Origin: Cristatella mucedo | Taxonomy: Eukaryota; Bryozoa; Phylactolaemata; Cristatellidae | DNA: 64,000 bases | Reading direction: 5' to 3' | NCBI GenBank assembly: GCA_009760855.2 | Contig: WPIO01000032.1 | Coordinates: 2,298,501-2,362,500, forward strand | Shown: piece after piece, positions 10,398-22,021 of the stretch | Numbering within the stretch: the stretch's first letter is position 1 | How the letters are laid out: every line of letters starts with the position of its first letter | The notes under the pieces: model-generated | The model's database searches: none | What the model was told of the DNA's origin: nothing | The model's input: only the letters and a program-made list of their open reading frames with translations | Translations under genes and position numbers: made by a program

Positions 10398-11245
10398 CCT
10401 TAGAAGAGAGTTCTTAGTCTTAGTTAGGGATCGGACGTATTGGCTAGCTGTAAAAACAGTCCTCTTAACAAAGCTTTCAAAATGTAGGCAGCTGTCGAAG
10501 ATCACATCTAAATTCCGAGCTCATGACGACAGTTGCACAAAAGCATCATATATGAGAATTGAGTCACACGCTTGGGGTGTTCAAAGAGCAGAAGTTCCGT
10601 TTTATCATCGTTTAATTTAAGAAAATTTGCCAACATCCAGGATCGAATGTCTGTAAGGCAAGCATTCAGTTTAACAGTCGCTGCAGAAGATTCCCGTGGT
10701 TTAAATGATGTATACAGCTGAGTATCGTCAGCATACAAGCAACAGCCTATTCCGTGGGCCTGAATCACTTTTCAGAGATTGATTATAAATGAAGAGCAGC
10801 AAAGATTGAGGAGGGACCCTTGATAGACTTCACAAATGACAGGTCTGGCAGATGAGACCAGACCCCCACACGACACTGATTTAACACGATCGGACAAGTG
10901 CGATTTAAACCACGCCAGTGCCTCGTCTGCCAGACCGATCGTTGTTCTCAATCGTTCAGCTAGGATTATGTGATCAATGGGGTCGAAGGCAGCTGACAGA
11001 TCTATCGGCGCTAGGGCAGTGACATTCCCGTCATTGTTGCAGCATATGATGTCATCGGTTGCACAGAGGAGTGCAGTTTCAGTTGAATGCTGCACATTAA
11101 CCCCGATTAAAACGTCCCTGAAATTGTATTCTTTTAGATTTTTGCTACCAGCTGCTCAGCGACAAGTTTTTCAAGAATCTTTGTCAAAGAAGAAAGAAAG
11201 AAAATGGGCGATAGTTTTCAAGGGTCTTATGCTACCGATTTACGA
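10398..11245 (-). mobile_element. Family-2 LINE, RT portion (other half of the interrupted host)
   Basis: The minus strand encodes L2/CR1-type RT motifs: LENYRP near 11,225; LSAAFDPIDHIIL (motif A) near 11,000; a damaged PQGS motif read as VYQGS near 10,830; CLYADDTQLY (motif C) near 10,740; and MLANFLKLNDDKTELLLF near 10,600. The frame ends against the gypsy LTR and the protein continues at 4,349. Stops and frameshifts make it inactive. It differs from the intact family-1 LINE in sequence and 3' end. Confidence 0.85.
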
Positions 11246-11329
11246 ATCAAGTTTTATTTCTTGCGTGTTCTGATGCTATAGCGTCACATGGCCAGAGCTA
11301 GCTAGTCAATTGATTTTTTCTGAAGGTGA

Positions 11330-12240
11330 TGCGGTGGCCGTTTCCACAAAAAATCTTTGGGCAACTGCGGTTTTGATTTCAAATTATAGAGAACAAAATG
11401 GCAAGTTTACCCACCAAAGTTTTTACGACTTTGCTTCTTCCTTCTCATACTATGGTCCCCATGGCCAGGCCCAAATGACAGCCCAATTAGTCAAACTACG
11501 ATACAGCTACTATTTCAATAGAAAGCATTGAACAACTGCAAATTTTATTTTAAACTATAGCAAGCAATATTCCAGCCTGACCCAATAAATTCCACCCAAT
11601 TTATTTCGCTTGCTGCACGTTCTCATGTTATGGCCTCCAACGGCTGGGCCGGGCAGCCAGTCTACATATCCGAACTGGGATACAGCATTCATTTTCAAAA
11701 TAGCGTTTCGCAGATGCGGTTTTGATTCCTTAATACGGAAAACGGCGTTTTTGGTTTATCAATCAAAATGGCATAACATAAAACATAAAACATGGCATAG
11801 CGCATAAGCGCTGTCTTCTCTGACCTCCTTTTCCTCTGACCAGCCCGCCTCCCTACATATTCCAACCGAGATACAGCTTCTATTTCCAAAATAAGCATTG
11901 TCAGCTGCTGTTTTCATTCCACATTATGCAAAACAGTGTTCTGGGTTAACCTTAAAAATTGCATACGACTAAGCAGGCGTTTTCTTGTAATGGCCCTGGC
12001 CAGACAGCTGTGCTACTTTTCCCCCCATCGAAACACTGCGATTTCCACAATAATCTTTGAGCAACTTCGCTTTTGATTCCACGTTACAGAAAACCGCGTT
12101 CCAGATTTACCAGCTAAATTTGTATGGCATAGCTCATGGGCGTTACCATGCAATGGTTTCGAATGTACGGGGCCAGCCAGCCTCCCTAAATATTCAAGCG
12201 GCAATATAGCTGCCATTTTCACATTTAGCGTTACACAACC
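11330..12240 (+). repeat. Degenerate tandem satellite, about 160-190 bp monomers
   Basis: About five successive units share an ordered set of words: gatacagct/tc, atttcca.aataa, gcaactgcggttttgattcc, acattatg.aaaac and .gtttacc.a. The ttttgattcc-type landmark recurs near 11,369, 11,540, 11,718, 11,909 and 12,069. A partial sixth unit starts near 12,200. Identity between units is modest. No conserved ORF runs through them. A lone monomer lies at 2,700. Confidence 0.7.
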
Positions 12241-12249
12241 TGATTGACC

Positions 12250-14338
12250 GGCTTCTCGAGTTGAGACTTTGAAGGCTGCTAAAACTGCGTCTCCACTGAC
12301 GAACGCCTGGAGTCTGGACATCATACTTGAGGCTACGTCGTCAGTTTACATGTAAGGGACAAGGATTGGTAGCTGACGAGAGGGATCGGAGACTCGCTGG
12401 CCGGTTTTGAAGAATTCACTGGGAGATGTATTTCTTAGCGGTTGATCGGAGACTTCAGTGAAAACCGACCAATCAAAAAACAGACGAAAAAACCGATGCA
12501 AAAAAGAAACGACGCAATAAGCAACGCAGATGCGTTTGACGGGGATACCAGTCTGTGTCACAGTAAAAATTCAGAATACTGGAATGTATTAATTAATAAA
12601 ACTGTCTATAAGAAGATTGCATCTATGTTTTTTATGACTGTAATGTAAGCATATAGGGGCGGCAGCAGATGCGTCTCCGCGGGTAGCCGCTGCTCAGTTC
12701 CATTTGCCACCAAACGAGAAACTTTAAGATCTCCAGACTTAAGAGATCTATCTTGGTGCCAAGTGAGACGGAATATACCAGCCATAGCCCAACAACGAGG
12801 CGAGTCTTGACTTCGATTTATACCCAGTGTAGACATGACCGGTTCGACTCTAGTTTGCTATCAAGACAAGCTCTTGGGTGTTTCGATTTCCGATTGTCGA
12901 TTGTCAACTTGACTGATTCGAATGCTGCTGCTTCACACTCCCACTTGCGTGCGTCCACCAGGATAAAGAATATCAGGTCTGCCTGGGTCATCTCCTTATT
13001 ATTGTATTACTTATTTGATTTTTGTATTTTTTCTGTGCTGGGATGTACTTAGGATGAATGTATCGTGCTCTACTAGTTTGCCTTCCTGGCTGCAATGTCA
13101 TCAAGATCGCTCTAAGCATTTCACGGCATGGCCTAGCTTTATTAAATGACTATTTCGGTAGCTGTACCACTTATTATATATGTTCATACAGATTTATGCA
13201 TACATCTGTGTTCTATATACAGTGGTATTTATAAGCATGCGTATATCTGTATCGATATCTATTGCAGGTGCTTTTGGTAAAAATGCGACACTGTACAATG
13301 TTGCAACTTGCTGGCGAAGTAAACAATCATGAGAGAAAGCGGCAATAAAGAGGGCAGCATATATGAAGACTAAATCCTAAATAAATAATTAGGCGGACAC
13401 TATTAATTGCAGTGCTTTATATTTCAAAAATGCAGTGTTCAAGGCTTTGGGTGGTAAAGTTTGTTAAAAGGAAACTCGGAAAAAAAAGCCGTCACGAAAT
13501 ATTATGAAATGTGCGAGGATAATTGAGCTGTCAATGAGCCACACTGATTGTGAGACGTAGCCATATTAAAGGCCTTTGAACGAGCGGTGACAAAACGTGC
13601 AAAGGTTATAAGCGCACCAACATCTACCACTTTAGAACATTAGACGTCCATAGTTTCACGTTTGAGAACCTACAGGCTTTTGCACTAATATTTGGAGATG
13701 ATATTTAAAGACCACTTCAAGTTAAGGCCTAGGGTACTGGTTTCACTTTTCAACGCGACTGTCGCTGCTCAATACCGACAAGTATCATCTTACCCTCTCT
13801 CTTCAAGTATTTAATAATGAAGCTATATTCAAAATTGTAAAAAATAGAAATTCAAACTTACCTACAAATTTTGTTAAACAATCATCGAAGACCAATCTGT
13901 AAGTGAACAGCCAGTTGTTGTAAGATATTTCATTACAGCCCAGTGCTTTTGAGTGCTAAAGCAATTTGTACTGATATATGAAACGCACGCATGCACAATG
14001 AAGAGCTCTCAATGAGTGCAGTAAAACCTGACCAGCTTACGATGTTAGATCAATGGATAGCAATTTAAATCTCCGTAAACAAAAAACATAAGCAGTATAG
14101 CTTAACCTTAGCGAATACGTCGGAAATATAAATCAAAGACCTAGCAACGATGAAAGGGGTACCGGAGGCACCAGATTCAGCTACGGAAAAATTGTACACT
14201 GCGTGAGGATTATGGAAATAAAATTTCTGGTCTGGAGCCTTTAGAGCGAAAAGCGTCCCTTGCCGAAAGTCTTTTTAAGTTAACGGAGGACCACAAATAG
14301 AGATACTCTTGGTTCCCGAACCGAGAGAATTATTTTAA
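12250..14338. other. No gene or repeat recognised
   Basis: Largely AT-rich sequence with short open frames only (longest about 100 codons) and no recognisable protein similarity. I see no splice-flanked conserved exon. Confidence 0.5.
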
Positions 14339-17300
14339 ATGTTTTTTGTGAGCAAAGCCAATGGGCGAAGTTATTGCAGATCGGCACCCAATTCACTATT
14401 AAGACAATGCACGTGCACTCCGCCAGTACATCTCGATTCGTCTCAAGCATATCTCATGCGTCACTGTAAATCTCTCAAACTTAGTGGTCATCAGGCCTGT
14501 TGTAACCCAATCGGCCAGACTTAACGCTTGCCTTTGGAATCCTCGCTCAATGTGCAATAAACCTCTAGTAATAAACGACCTTATTTCTGAAAATGGTATC
14601 GACCTGCTCGCCCTAACTGAAACTTGGCTGAAATCGATAAACTGCCCGACAATTAAAGACGCTACTCCATCTGGTTTCACGTTCTTTCACACCCCTAGAT
14701 CAATCAAAACTGGAGGTGGAGTTGCTATGATCGTGCGCTCGAAATTCAACTTCAAGCCATTTGCGGTACCCTCGAAGCAGTCTTTTGAATCAATTGTCCT
14801 GGTCTCACCCGAAAACAAGCTACCGATAGTGGCAGTAGTCTATCGCTCACCAGGTACCAAATCCTCCTTTATCTCAGATTTCTCCGATCTCATTTCGATT
14901 CTGTGTGCAAGAAATCGATCCTTCCTCGTTATGGGTGATTTCAACGTTCACTCTGATAACTTATCTGACGCTTTCAGCACCGAATTTCGTACATTGACAG
15001 ACTCATTATCTCTTGTGGCTCATGTGCATGGCCCTACCCACATCAAGGGTCACACACTCGACCAAATTTTCTCATATAACTGCACTTTGTCATCACCAGT
15101 TATCACCAAATCCTGCTTATCTGACCACATGCAGATCTCATTCAATCTACAGTGTGTGCCCACATTCTCCTCTAAAATAACCTCTGAATCGCGAAACCTC
15201 AAGACCCTTGACATCGATGCTGTCCGTGCGAGCATATCTGCTTCACCTTTGCTGCTCAGTCCTCCCTCCGATCTGTCATCACTGGTAGATTGCTACAACA
15301 CGACACTAGCTGACACGCTCGACGAGTTTGCACCTTTGACAAAGCGCACTGTGCGCCCCCGCCCAGACGGCCTATGGTTTACCACAGACATTAAACTAGC
15401 CAAGTCTACTAAACGAAAGCTTGAAAAGGCATACAAAAGATCCGGACTAACTGTCCATCGACAGGCATATGAAGACTACTGTAGGTCGTACCAATCGATC
15501 CTAGCAAAGGCTAAGTCTAGCTTCTATAGAAACATTGTTGAATCACAGATGCACAATCCAAAAATGCTGATGTCGACAATAAACCATCTCCTCAACCGTT
15601 CCCAGGTTAGCTCCTTACCTGATGATCCTTGTGATGATCTAGCCGATCGCTTCTCTCGATTCTTTGTGCAGAAGATAGACAAAATCAGGGAATCCATCCC
15701 TGCGATGACAACCTTCCCACTAGAATGCTGTTCCTCGGTTCCTGGCTGCGCCTCAATGTCTGCATTTAAACAGGTCACCAGTGACATAGTCCTAAAGCTC
15801 GTATCTCAATCAAAGAAGACAACAAGTCCACTGGACCCTATTCCCACTGTCCTGCTCCTACGTTGCATTGATCTGCTGCTGCCATGCATAACCAACATCA
15901 TTAATATGTCATTAGCCTCAGGTCAGGTCCCAGCACCTTTCAAAAAAGCTGTAGTCAGGCCACTTCTCAAGAAAGCTACACTAGACCAAGAGAACTTAAG
16001 CAACTACCGCCCAGTCTCCCTTCTACCATTCCTATCAAAGACACTGGAACGGGTCGCGGCAGACCAGCTGAACTCGTATATCGAAACCTCACACCTTGCT
16101 AGTAAGTTCCAGTCTGGCTTTAGAGCTAATCACTCCACAGAGTCAGCATTGCTTCGGGTATACAACGACCTACTTAGGAATGCAGACATGGGTAGAGTGT
16201 CTCTTCTTGTTTTGCTCGATCTTTCGGCAGCTTTTGATACCATCGATCACAAAGTACTTCTAGAGCGCCTCTCATCTCGCCTGGGCATCACTGGCACTGC
16301 TCTGCAGTGGTTCAGGTCCTATCTCAGTGGGAGACTCCAGAGTGTTGACGTGAATGGACAAAGATCATCTGAAGTACCTCTAAAATATGGAGTACCTCAG
16401 GGCTCTGTGCTAGGTCCGGTCCTTTTCACCGTTTATACTCTCCCTCTCGCTGATGTGATTGCCAAGCACAATCTAGGCTTTCACTTCTATGCGGATGACA
16501 CTCAGTTGTACCTTTGCTTTGATCCCTCCCAGCCTTCGAGCACCTCAAATTCTCTCAACTCACTAGCTGCATGCATTGATGACATCCGATCATGGATGGC
16601 AGCAAATTTTCTAAAACTAAACGATGATAAAACTAACTTACTAGTTATGGGCAAACCTAGTGTTATTCAGAAATTGGAAAGGCTGACTTTCAAAATTGGC
16701 TCTGCCAGCATATCTCCAGTTGCATCAGCTCGAAATCTAGGTATCATATTCCAAAGCGACCTCTCGTTAGACGACCACATCAGCTCCACAGTCAAATCAG
16801 CCTATTTTCAGCTTCATAACATTGCTAAAATTAGGGCTTGTTTAGATAAGGATACCACGTCCAAGTTGGTCCATGCATTCGTGACATCTCGTCTCGACTT
16901 CTGCAACTCACTGCTTACTGGCCTACCAGCATGTGCGATCAGGCGATTGCAGCTGGTGCAAAACTCTGCAGCTAGGCTTGTCTGTCGTGAGCGTCGCAGT
17001 TGCCACATTACTCCACTTCTCGCCGACCTGCACTGGTTACCAGTCAAGCAACGGATTGACTTCAAGGTTTTGTCGCTCACTTTTAGGTCTCTTCATTCTA
17101 TGGCTCCAGCCTATCTTTCAGAGATACTACCCCATCAGGCAAAGCATCGTACCACTCGCTTTTCGGAATCCAACAGTCTAGAAATACCTCGTACAAACCT
17201 CAAATCCTTTGGAGACCGTGCATTTAGCTCGTATGCTCCCACAGCCTGGAACTCCCTCCCGACCTGCATCAGAACATCCCCTGACCTGACCACATTTAAA

Positions 17301-17592
17301 AGAAACTTAAAAACATACCTATTTAGGACAGCATTTAGTGGGTCCTTGTGATTCGTCCTCGATGTGCTTATGCGTGCTGACACTGTTCATGCTGCCACTA
17401 ACCACATTTGTATGCTGACCCCGTGCATGTAACCCCTAACCATGTTATTCATTTTGTTTGTTTTTCAAGCATGATTTTACTTACTATTCTATTGCGTATC
17501 ACTTTGCAGCAAATGTAAAGCGCCTAGAAAGAGATTAAGTTCTCTGAGGGCGCTTTATCAAGTGCAATATTATTATTATTATTATTATTATA
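14339..17592 (+). mobile_element. Apparently intact family-1 LINE (L2/CR1-like non-LTR retrotransposon)
   Basis: This is the longest element of the most abundant LINE in the window. It consists of a 5' region of uncertain length, one 955-codon ORF (14,484-17,351), a roughly 210-bp 3' UTR and a conserved tail gcgcctagaaagagattaag. After ctctgagggcgctttatca the tail ends in (TTA)n at about 17,568-17,592. The 3' end is shared with many truncated copies here, as expected of target-primed reverse transcription that starts at the 3' end. The 5' boundary is not certain; a separate ORF1 is not evident. Confidence 0.85.
14484..17351 (+). CDS. LINE ORF2: apurinic-type endonuclease plus reverse transcriptase
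   Basis: The protein has 955 residues with no internal stop. The N-terminal endonuclease (about residues 10-225) shows LTETWL, VVYRSPG, GDFNVH (about 150), THIKGHTLDQIF and SDH (about 213), the Mg2+-binding and catalytic motifs of exonuclease-endonuclease-phosphatase enzymes. The reverse transcriptase (about 450-760) shows NYRPVSLLPFLSK, LLDLSAAFDTIDH (motif A, about 580), GVPQGSVLGP (about 637), FHFYADDTQLY (catalytic YADD, about 669) and NFLKLNDDKT. A C-terminal region with HAFVTSRLDFCNSL and LHWLPVKQRIDF is typical of the L2/CR1 group. The enzyme would nick a target and copy its own RNA there. All catalytic motifs look intact, so the copy may be recent. The ATG at 14,484 is the first in frame; some upstream N-terminal sequence in another frame (14,339-14,524) may indicate a longer ancestral start. 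Confidence 0.9.
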   Translation: MVIRPVVTQSARLNACLWNPRSMCNKPLVINDLISENGIDLLALTETWLKSINCPTIKDATPSGFTFFHTPRSIKTGGGVAMIVRSKFNFKPFAVPSKQSFESIVLVSPENKLPIVAVVYRSPGTKSSFISDFSDLISILCARNRSFLVMGDFNVHSDNLSDAFSTEFRTLTDSLSLVAHVHGPTHIKGHTLDQIFSYNCTLSSPVITKSCLSDHMQISFNLQCVPTFSSKITSESRNLKTLDIDAVRASISASPLLLSPPSDLSSLVDCYNTTLADTLDEFAPLTKRTVRPRPDGLWFTTDIKLAKSTKRKLEKAYKRSGLTVHRQAYEDYCRSYQSILAKAKSSFYRNIVESQMHNPKMLMSTINHLLNRSQVSSLPDDPCDDLADRFSRFFVQKIDKIRESIPAMTTFPLECCSSVPGCASMSAFKQVTSDIVLKLVSQSKKTTSPLDPIPTVLLLRCIDLLLPCITNIINMSLASGQVPAPFKKAVVRPLLKKATLDQENLSNYRPVSLLPFLSKTLERVAADQLNSYIETSHLASKFQSGFRANHSTESALLRVYNDLLRNADMGRVSLLVLLDLSAAFDTIDHKVLLERLSSRLGITGTALQWFRSYLSGRLQSVDVNGQRSSEVPLKYGVPQGSVLGPVLFTVYTLPLADVIAKHNLGFHFYADDTQLYLCFDPSQPSSTSNSLNSLAACIDDIRSWMAANFLKLNDDKTNLLVMGKPSVIQKLERLTFKIGSASISPVASARNLGIIFQSDLSLDDHISSTVKSAYFQLHNIAKIRACLDKDTTSKLVHAFVTSRLDFCNSLLTGLPACAIRRLQLVQNSAARLVCRERRSCHITPLLADLHWLPVKQRIDFKVLSLTFRSLHSMAPAYLSEILPHQAKHRTTRFSESNSLEIPRTNLKSFGDRAFSSYAPTAWNSLPTCIRTSPDLTTFKRNLKTYLFRTAFSGSL

Positions 17593-17668
17593 AGCACGTA
17601 AGCCAAGCCATAAGCTCTATGTGCTGTTTAAATTAGATCGGTGGTTTCTATTGCTCTATCAGGGGAGC

Positions 17669-17802
17669 ACTGGAATACCACTACTACTACTGCTACAGCT
17701 ACCGCTACTGCTACTGCTACTGCTACTGCTACGGCTACTGCTACTGCTACTGCTACTGCTACTGCTACTGCTACTGCTACTGCTACTGCTACTGCTACTA
17801 CT
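17669..17802 (+). repeat. (GCTACT)n hexanucleotide repeat
   Basis: Runs of gctact with a few interruptions (cagctaccgc, cggctact) lie about 90 bp after the LINE tail. The open frames across it encode only low-complexity Leu or Ala-Thr runs and are not genes. It may derive from slippage after LINE insertion, or be independent. Confidence 0.9.
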
Positions 17803-18199
17803 ATTAATAATGATGTATCGTATTTTCAATGGCGCCCCAAAAGAGCTGAATGTCTATTCAAACTCTCTAAAACTCGCTACAAGATAATGACAGCTGATAG
17901 TTAATGAGAAGCAAGATATCCGGCTAAGGTAAGCATGTAAAACCATACGATTATCATCCTAGGACAAGAATAAAAAAGCCGACAAAAAACTTACTGCCAC
18001 TGTTTAGAAGGACTCTTGGTTAGCAACACTCATTCAAACGTCCATAGGCAATCGAAACAGACAGGAAAAAGATTTGTCCACAAGAGTCACAAACCCTATT
18101 AAAGCGCTAAAAAAAAGCACGTCTCTGTCGCCCTTAGTCACAGCGTGTACAGTTTCATATGCACTCTTGTGCAATGTGTAATCGTTGAGCACAAACTAG

Positions 18200-18718
18200 G
18201 CAGGTTTATCACTTACTTTTAGATCCCTTCGTTCTTTGGCTCCAGCCTACCTATCGAAAGCACTCCCCCATCAGGCTATGCATCATGCCACTCGCTTTTA
18301 GGAATCCAACTATTTACCATCGTACAATTACATCGTACAAGTCTCACATTTTTTGAGACCGGGCCCTTATGCGTATGCTCCCAAAGCCTGGAGCTCACTA
18401 CATACTTGCGTCGCGACATCTCCTGACTTGTGAGCATTTAAAAAGAAACTGAAAACGCATTTATATATCACAGCATTTAGTGGCCTGTAATTCGTCCTTT
18501 ATGTGCATATGCGTGCTGACACTGTGCATGCTGCCACTATTCATACTTGCATGCTGACCGTGTGCATTTCAACCCTAACCATGTTATTCTTGTTCTTTAT
18601 TGAGCATTCTACCACTAACCATTCGATCGTGCTTTCTTTGCAGCAAATTTAAAGTGCCTAGAAAAAGATTGAATTATCTGAATGCGCTATATCAAATGCA
18701 TTATTATAATTATTATTA
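18200..18718 (+). mobile_element. Family-1 LINE 3' fragment (old)
   Basis: It matches the extreme C-terminus and 3' UTR of the intact LINE (tttggctccagcctacctat, then tcaggctatgcatca, then the tail aaagtgcctagaaaaagatt) and ends in ATT repeats. Many substitutions and indels make it older than most copies. Confidence 0.85.
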
Positions 18719-18721
18719 TTC

Positions 18722-19130
18722 AATTCCAGACGTATGAGGCACAGCTAAACTTCTTCTTTGGTCATTACCAGCCCTTCAGCACGCTATACTCTTTTAATTC
18801 ACTTGCTGCGTGTACTGCTGGCATCCTCCCTTTGATGGCGGCAAACTTTCTCAAATTGAACGATGAAAAACCTAATAGTAATGGCAAACCTAATGCGAAT
18901 CGGAAATTGGAAAATACTATCCTCAAATTTGGCCCGCCAGCATATCTCCGGCCGCATCTGTATGAAATATGGTGTCATGTTCCAGCTCAACCTTTCACGA
19001 GAAGGCCACATCAGCTTCATAGTTAAGTCTGCCTGCTTTCACTTATTTAACATTATTAAGTTCTGACCTTCTTAAGCAGTGATGCCACAGCTAAGTTGGG
19101 CTAAGAATTTTTTACATCGCTCCTCTGCCG
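18722..19130 (+). mobile_element. Family-1-like LINE fragment, RT palm/thumb region (old)
   Basis: Remnants of the segment from TQLY to KLVHAF are visible: LNSLAAC-like words, MAANFLKLND (near 18,835-18,865) and a diverged ARNLG region. Frameshifts are frequent. It lies directly after the tail of the preceding fragment and may be an independent insertion. Confidence 0.7.
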
Positions 19131-19154
19131 ATACATAAATGAGACTATTAAATC

Positions 19155-19510
19155 CCCTAACCTTTTTATTATTATTCATAATGCACAACCGCATAGATAG
19201 ACGATTCACTCGGACAGAGTAGAGGCTTTGCGTAAAAGATTGGTTTTCAGATTATTTGCTTCGAATCAGTGATGTCAGGAGAGTTCCACCCTTCAGGAGA
19301 AGACTGTAAGCACGGTCTCCGAGAGATTCGAAGTTAGTTAGGGGTACAAGTATTCGGTCAGAGCCCTAAAGGAGAGTGGTGCGACGGGGGAGGCGTAAAG
19401 CAAAATTAATTCAGATAGGTAGGCTGGAGCAAGTGAATGGAGGGACCTAAAGATAAGTGACAGAATCCTTAAAGCCGACATGCTGCTTGATGAAAGCTAG
19501 AAAAATGATC
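19155..19510 (-). mobile_element. Family-1-like LINE C-terminal fragment, inverted (old)
   Basis: On the plus strand, gtctccgagagattcgaagt, ggtaggctggagcaagtgaa and cctaaagataagtgacagaa match the minus-strand LINE at 56,700-56,900 in order. A ttattattatt run at about 19,166 would be its tail. It is strongly diverged. Confidence 0.65.
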
Positions 19511-20635
19511 CGCCAGATCTCCGCAAGCGTCGCTAGGTACGGGCTGACTTGGGTGGGGTTAAGTGGATGATTGATGGCTGACATCCTTCATGTTTTGGAT
19601 TGCGAAACTGCTACTACAAAGGGGTTTAGCGTGCGACAAATACCAGTGAAGCCCCGAACCTTGCCATAACGGCTAGCGCCATGCAGGTACAGCACCAGTG
19701 AACGTAGGGAAAGCTAACAGTAGTAGAACATGGTGCCTATGAAGAGCGTCCATATCTTAAGATAACAAGTCCATATCGGTAGCGTAGAACCAGTATATTC
19801 AATATTGACAGGTACCTGTGACGTACACCATCTCTAGTACGACTCAGTGGTCTAGAGAACAACTCAGCTCAACTAAAAGGCAACAATTAACAGCCGGTTT
19901 AATGGCTTCGGCTCGTATGCTGCCGTGGCCATAGGTTATCGGGTAATCGGTTCCCAGCTCTTGTAATTCAGGAACCACGAATAATGAATAGCAGTCTTAA
20001 TCTGGCTAATTTTGCACGTCATCGTTTTACTGCGATTGCACTATACGTTTACAGAAGCTAGACCTGGCTTTTGCTATGATGGATTGGTACGGCTTTACAA
20101 TAATCCTCGTATGCCAGATAAGTATAAACTTACTATTCCTAGCTAGTTGAACATTTCCAAGAAACCATAGCCTATTTTGGCAAGGGGGTACATTGGGCTT
20201 AGCCAGAGGAGCAAACTCTTTTTAATATTATTATATTTGTGTATTATATTTTATTCTATTTATTATCTCTGATTATACAGCTATATTGTCAAAACTATTA
20301 GGGGAGATAACTGATTTGTTTGAAAATGCAGCGACAACAGAAACTCTTATATTTTAAATTTAAAACTTAAATGCGCCATAGAATCATGAAATTTATCAAG
20401 CATATCTTTGAACAGTGTGTTATTTGGTTACTTTAAAAACGCGGGGATATTATCACTCAATGGAACAGATAAAAATGAAGAGCCTTACCGAGTTTATAGT
20501 CCTTACGATGGTTTCCCTGTAGGTTAGTCCTTGCAGCTGAGAGTTGGCTTATGTGAATGTTCTCTAGTTTTCAAATTGAATCTCCCGATGATGGTATGAT
20601 AACACTTGCTAGTCTATACTGTAAGTGTATATTTA
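19511..20635. other. No gene or repeat recognised
   Basis: Short open frames only. No recognisable protein, tandem array or mobile-element end was found. Confidence 0.45.
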
Positions 20636-20638
20636 TAC

Positions 20639-20640
<2 letters not shown>

Positions 20641-20708
<68 letters not shown>
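20641..20708. repeat. (TA)n microsatellite
   Basis: A perfect alternating TA run of about 68 bp. The apparent Ile-Tyr ORFs through it are artefacts. Confidence 0.98.
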
Positions 20709-20710
<2 letters not shown>

Positions 20711-21420
20711 GCATCGGTTAACTCCAGATGGGGCTATAAAAAAAATAATCAGGTATTTTGTCACACTCCCATCTCCGGCTCTTCGGACAACATTTCATAA
20801 CAAATATTGTTTTCGCCTATGTATATTATCAGCACAGGCTTTTGAGAAACCAAAGGCTATGTACCATACAGACGTTAAAACTCTTGTTAATCTTCCTGGT
20901 GCACTTTCACAGCTGAAGCAGAGACGAAACTCGCTCCATGTTGCCATTTTGCAGCCCAAGAAGCAAAGGTCAAACGAACGTCCACTGCCAGGCTGAAAGG
21001 AGGTTGGAAGGTCGCGAAGGAGTGGCGGCGGCGGCTGCGGGGGTGAGGTTTAACGCGAATCGTGGTAGACGAGGCGGAGGCGGGCAGCTCCAACTACATG
21101 TGCGGCCCATTTGAGTCCGCTTTGACGAGAACATCTCTTTAGCCTATTTCTCTTGGAATCTCGGTGGCTGGACGGCTGGTACCCTTCCCGGGTTGACTAC
21201 CACGCGGAACGTCGAAGGAACGAACGAAAGACTTATGTGAGCGAGCAGCTCGTCGGGGGCGGGCGCTCCGCGCTCGGCCTCACGATTTTCCGCTGGCGTT
21301 TTCCTGTTGCTAGCGCTCTTTTCCTAATAAGGCTGTAAAAGCTCTGTGAGTCACGCGAGCCGGAAGAGCTCCTAGAGTCCAGGCTGCGTTTCCAGAGGAA
21401 CCTGTGTCTTTTTAAAATAA
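20709..21420. other. No gene recognised
   Basis: GC content rises from about 20,980 to 21,380, with short frames of up to about 70 codons. No known protein or repeat family was recognised. Confidence 0.4.
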
Positions 21421-21570
21421 AAAAATAATAATTTATTTGCATAGCGCCTTAAGAGAACTTAATCTCTATTCAGGCGCTTCACAATATGCCTCGAAGCTCG
21501 AGCCCACGGCCTCAGCCAGACCTTGGTCGGTGCGAGCACCCTAACCGCTGGACCAAACCAGCTCCGTAAC
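21421..21570 (-). mobile_element. tRNA-derived SINE (family B), minus copy
   Basis: Read on minus: head gagctggtttggtccagcgg with the A box, a B-box-like ggctcgagc, then gcctgaatagagattaagtt, ctcttaaggcgctatgcaaa and an AT-rich end with TTA repeats. It matches 26,941-27,086 over its full length. Confidence 0.85.
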
Positions 21571-22021
21571 AGCGGATGATTACGGTTGAATGCACTAAAC
21601 TCTTCAAGCGCGTCTCCTGAGGAGACCAACGGGTGCCAGTACGGGTGCGACTAGCGTGCTTCTTAACTTCCGCGCTTCGCCAACCCAGCAGCCCTAGTTC
21701 ACAGTTAGTCTCTGACAGTTGGAACTCGAGACTTTTGGAATCATCGCGAAGGCATTTTTCGAAAACTCGCTTTCTGGAAAGAGCTCCCTAAGCTGCTAAG
21801 CACCGACGGCTTGCTGGCACTAGGAAGAGCAAGCGCGTAAGTATGTTAACATTGAGCCGAGTCGTTTCAGATAGGCTATCAGAAACGACTATCCTGTGTC
21901 CTATCACAGGACAGCAGCACGGCCACGTGCCCGACAACTTTTGAGCCTCTAGCACTCCCCCAGCCGTATACCCCGGCGCCCCTCCATGGCAGGCTACCAG
22001 GCTTTTTCAAGGCAGGGCTTA

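Noticed and set aside
17621-17904. Leu-rich and Ala-Thr-rich frames of about 88 codons
   Set aside because: They are translations of the (GCTACT)n repeat.
20606-20996. Ile-Tyr-rich frames
   Set aside because: They come from the (TA)n microsatellite.
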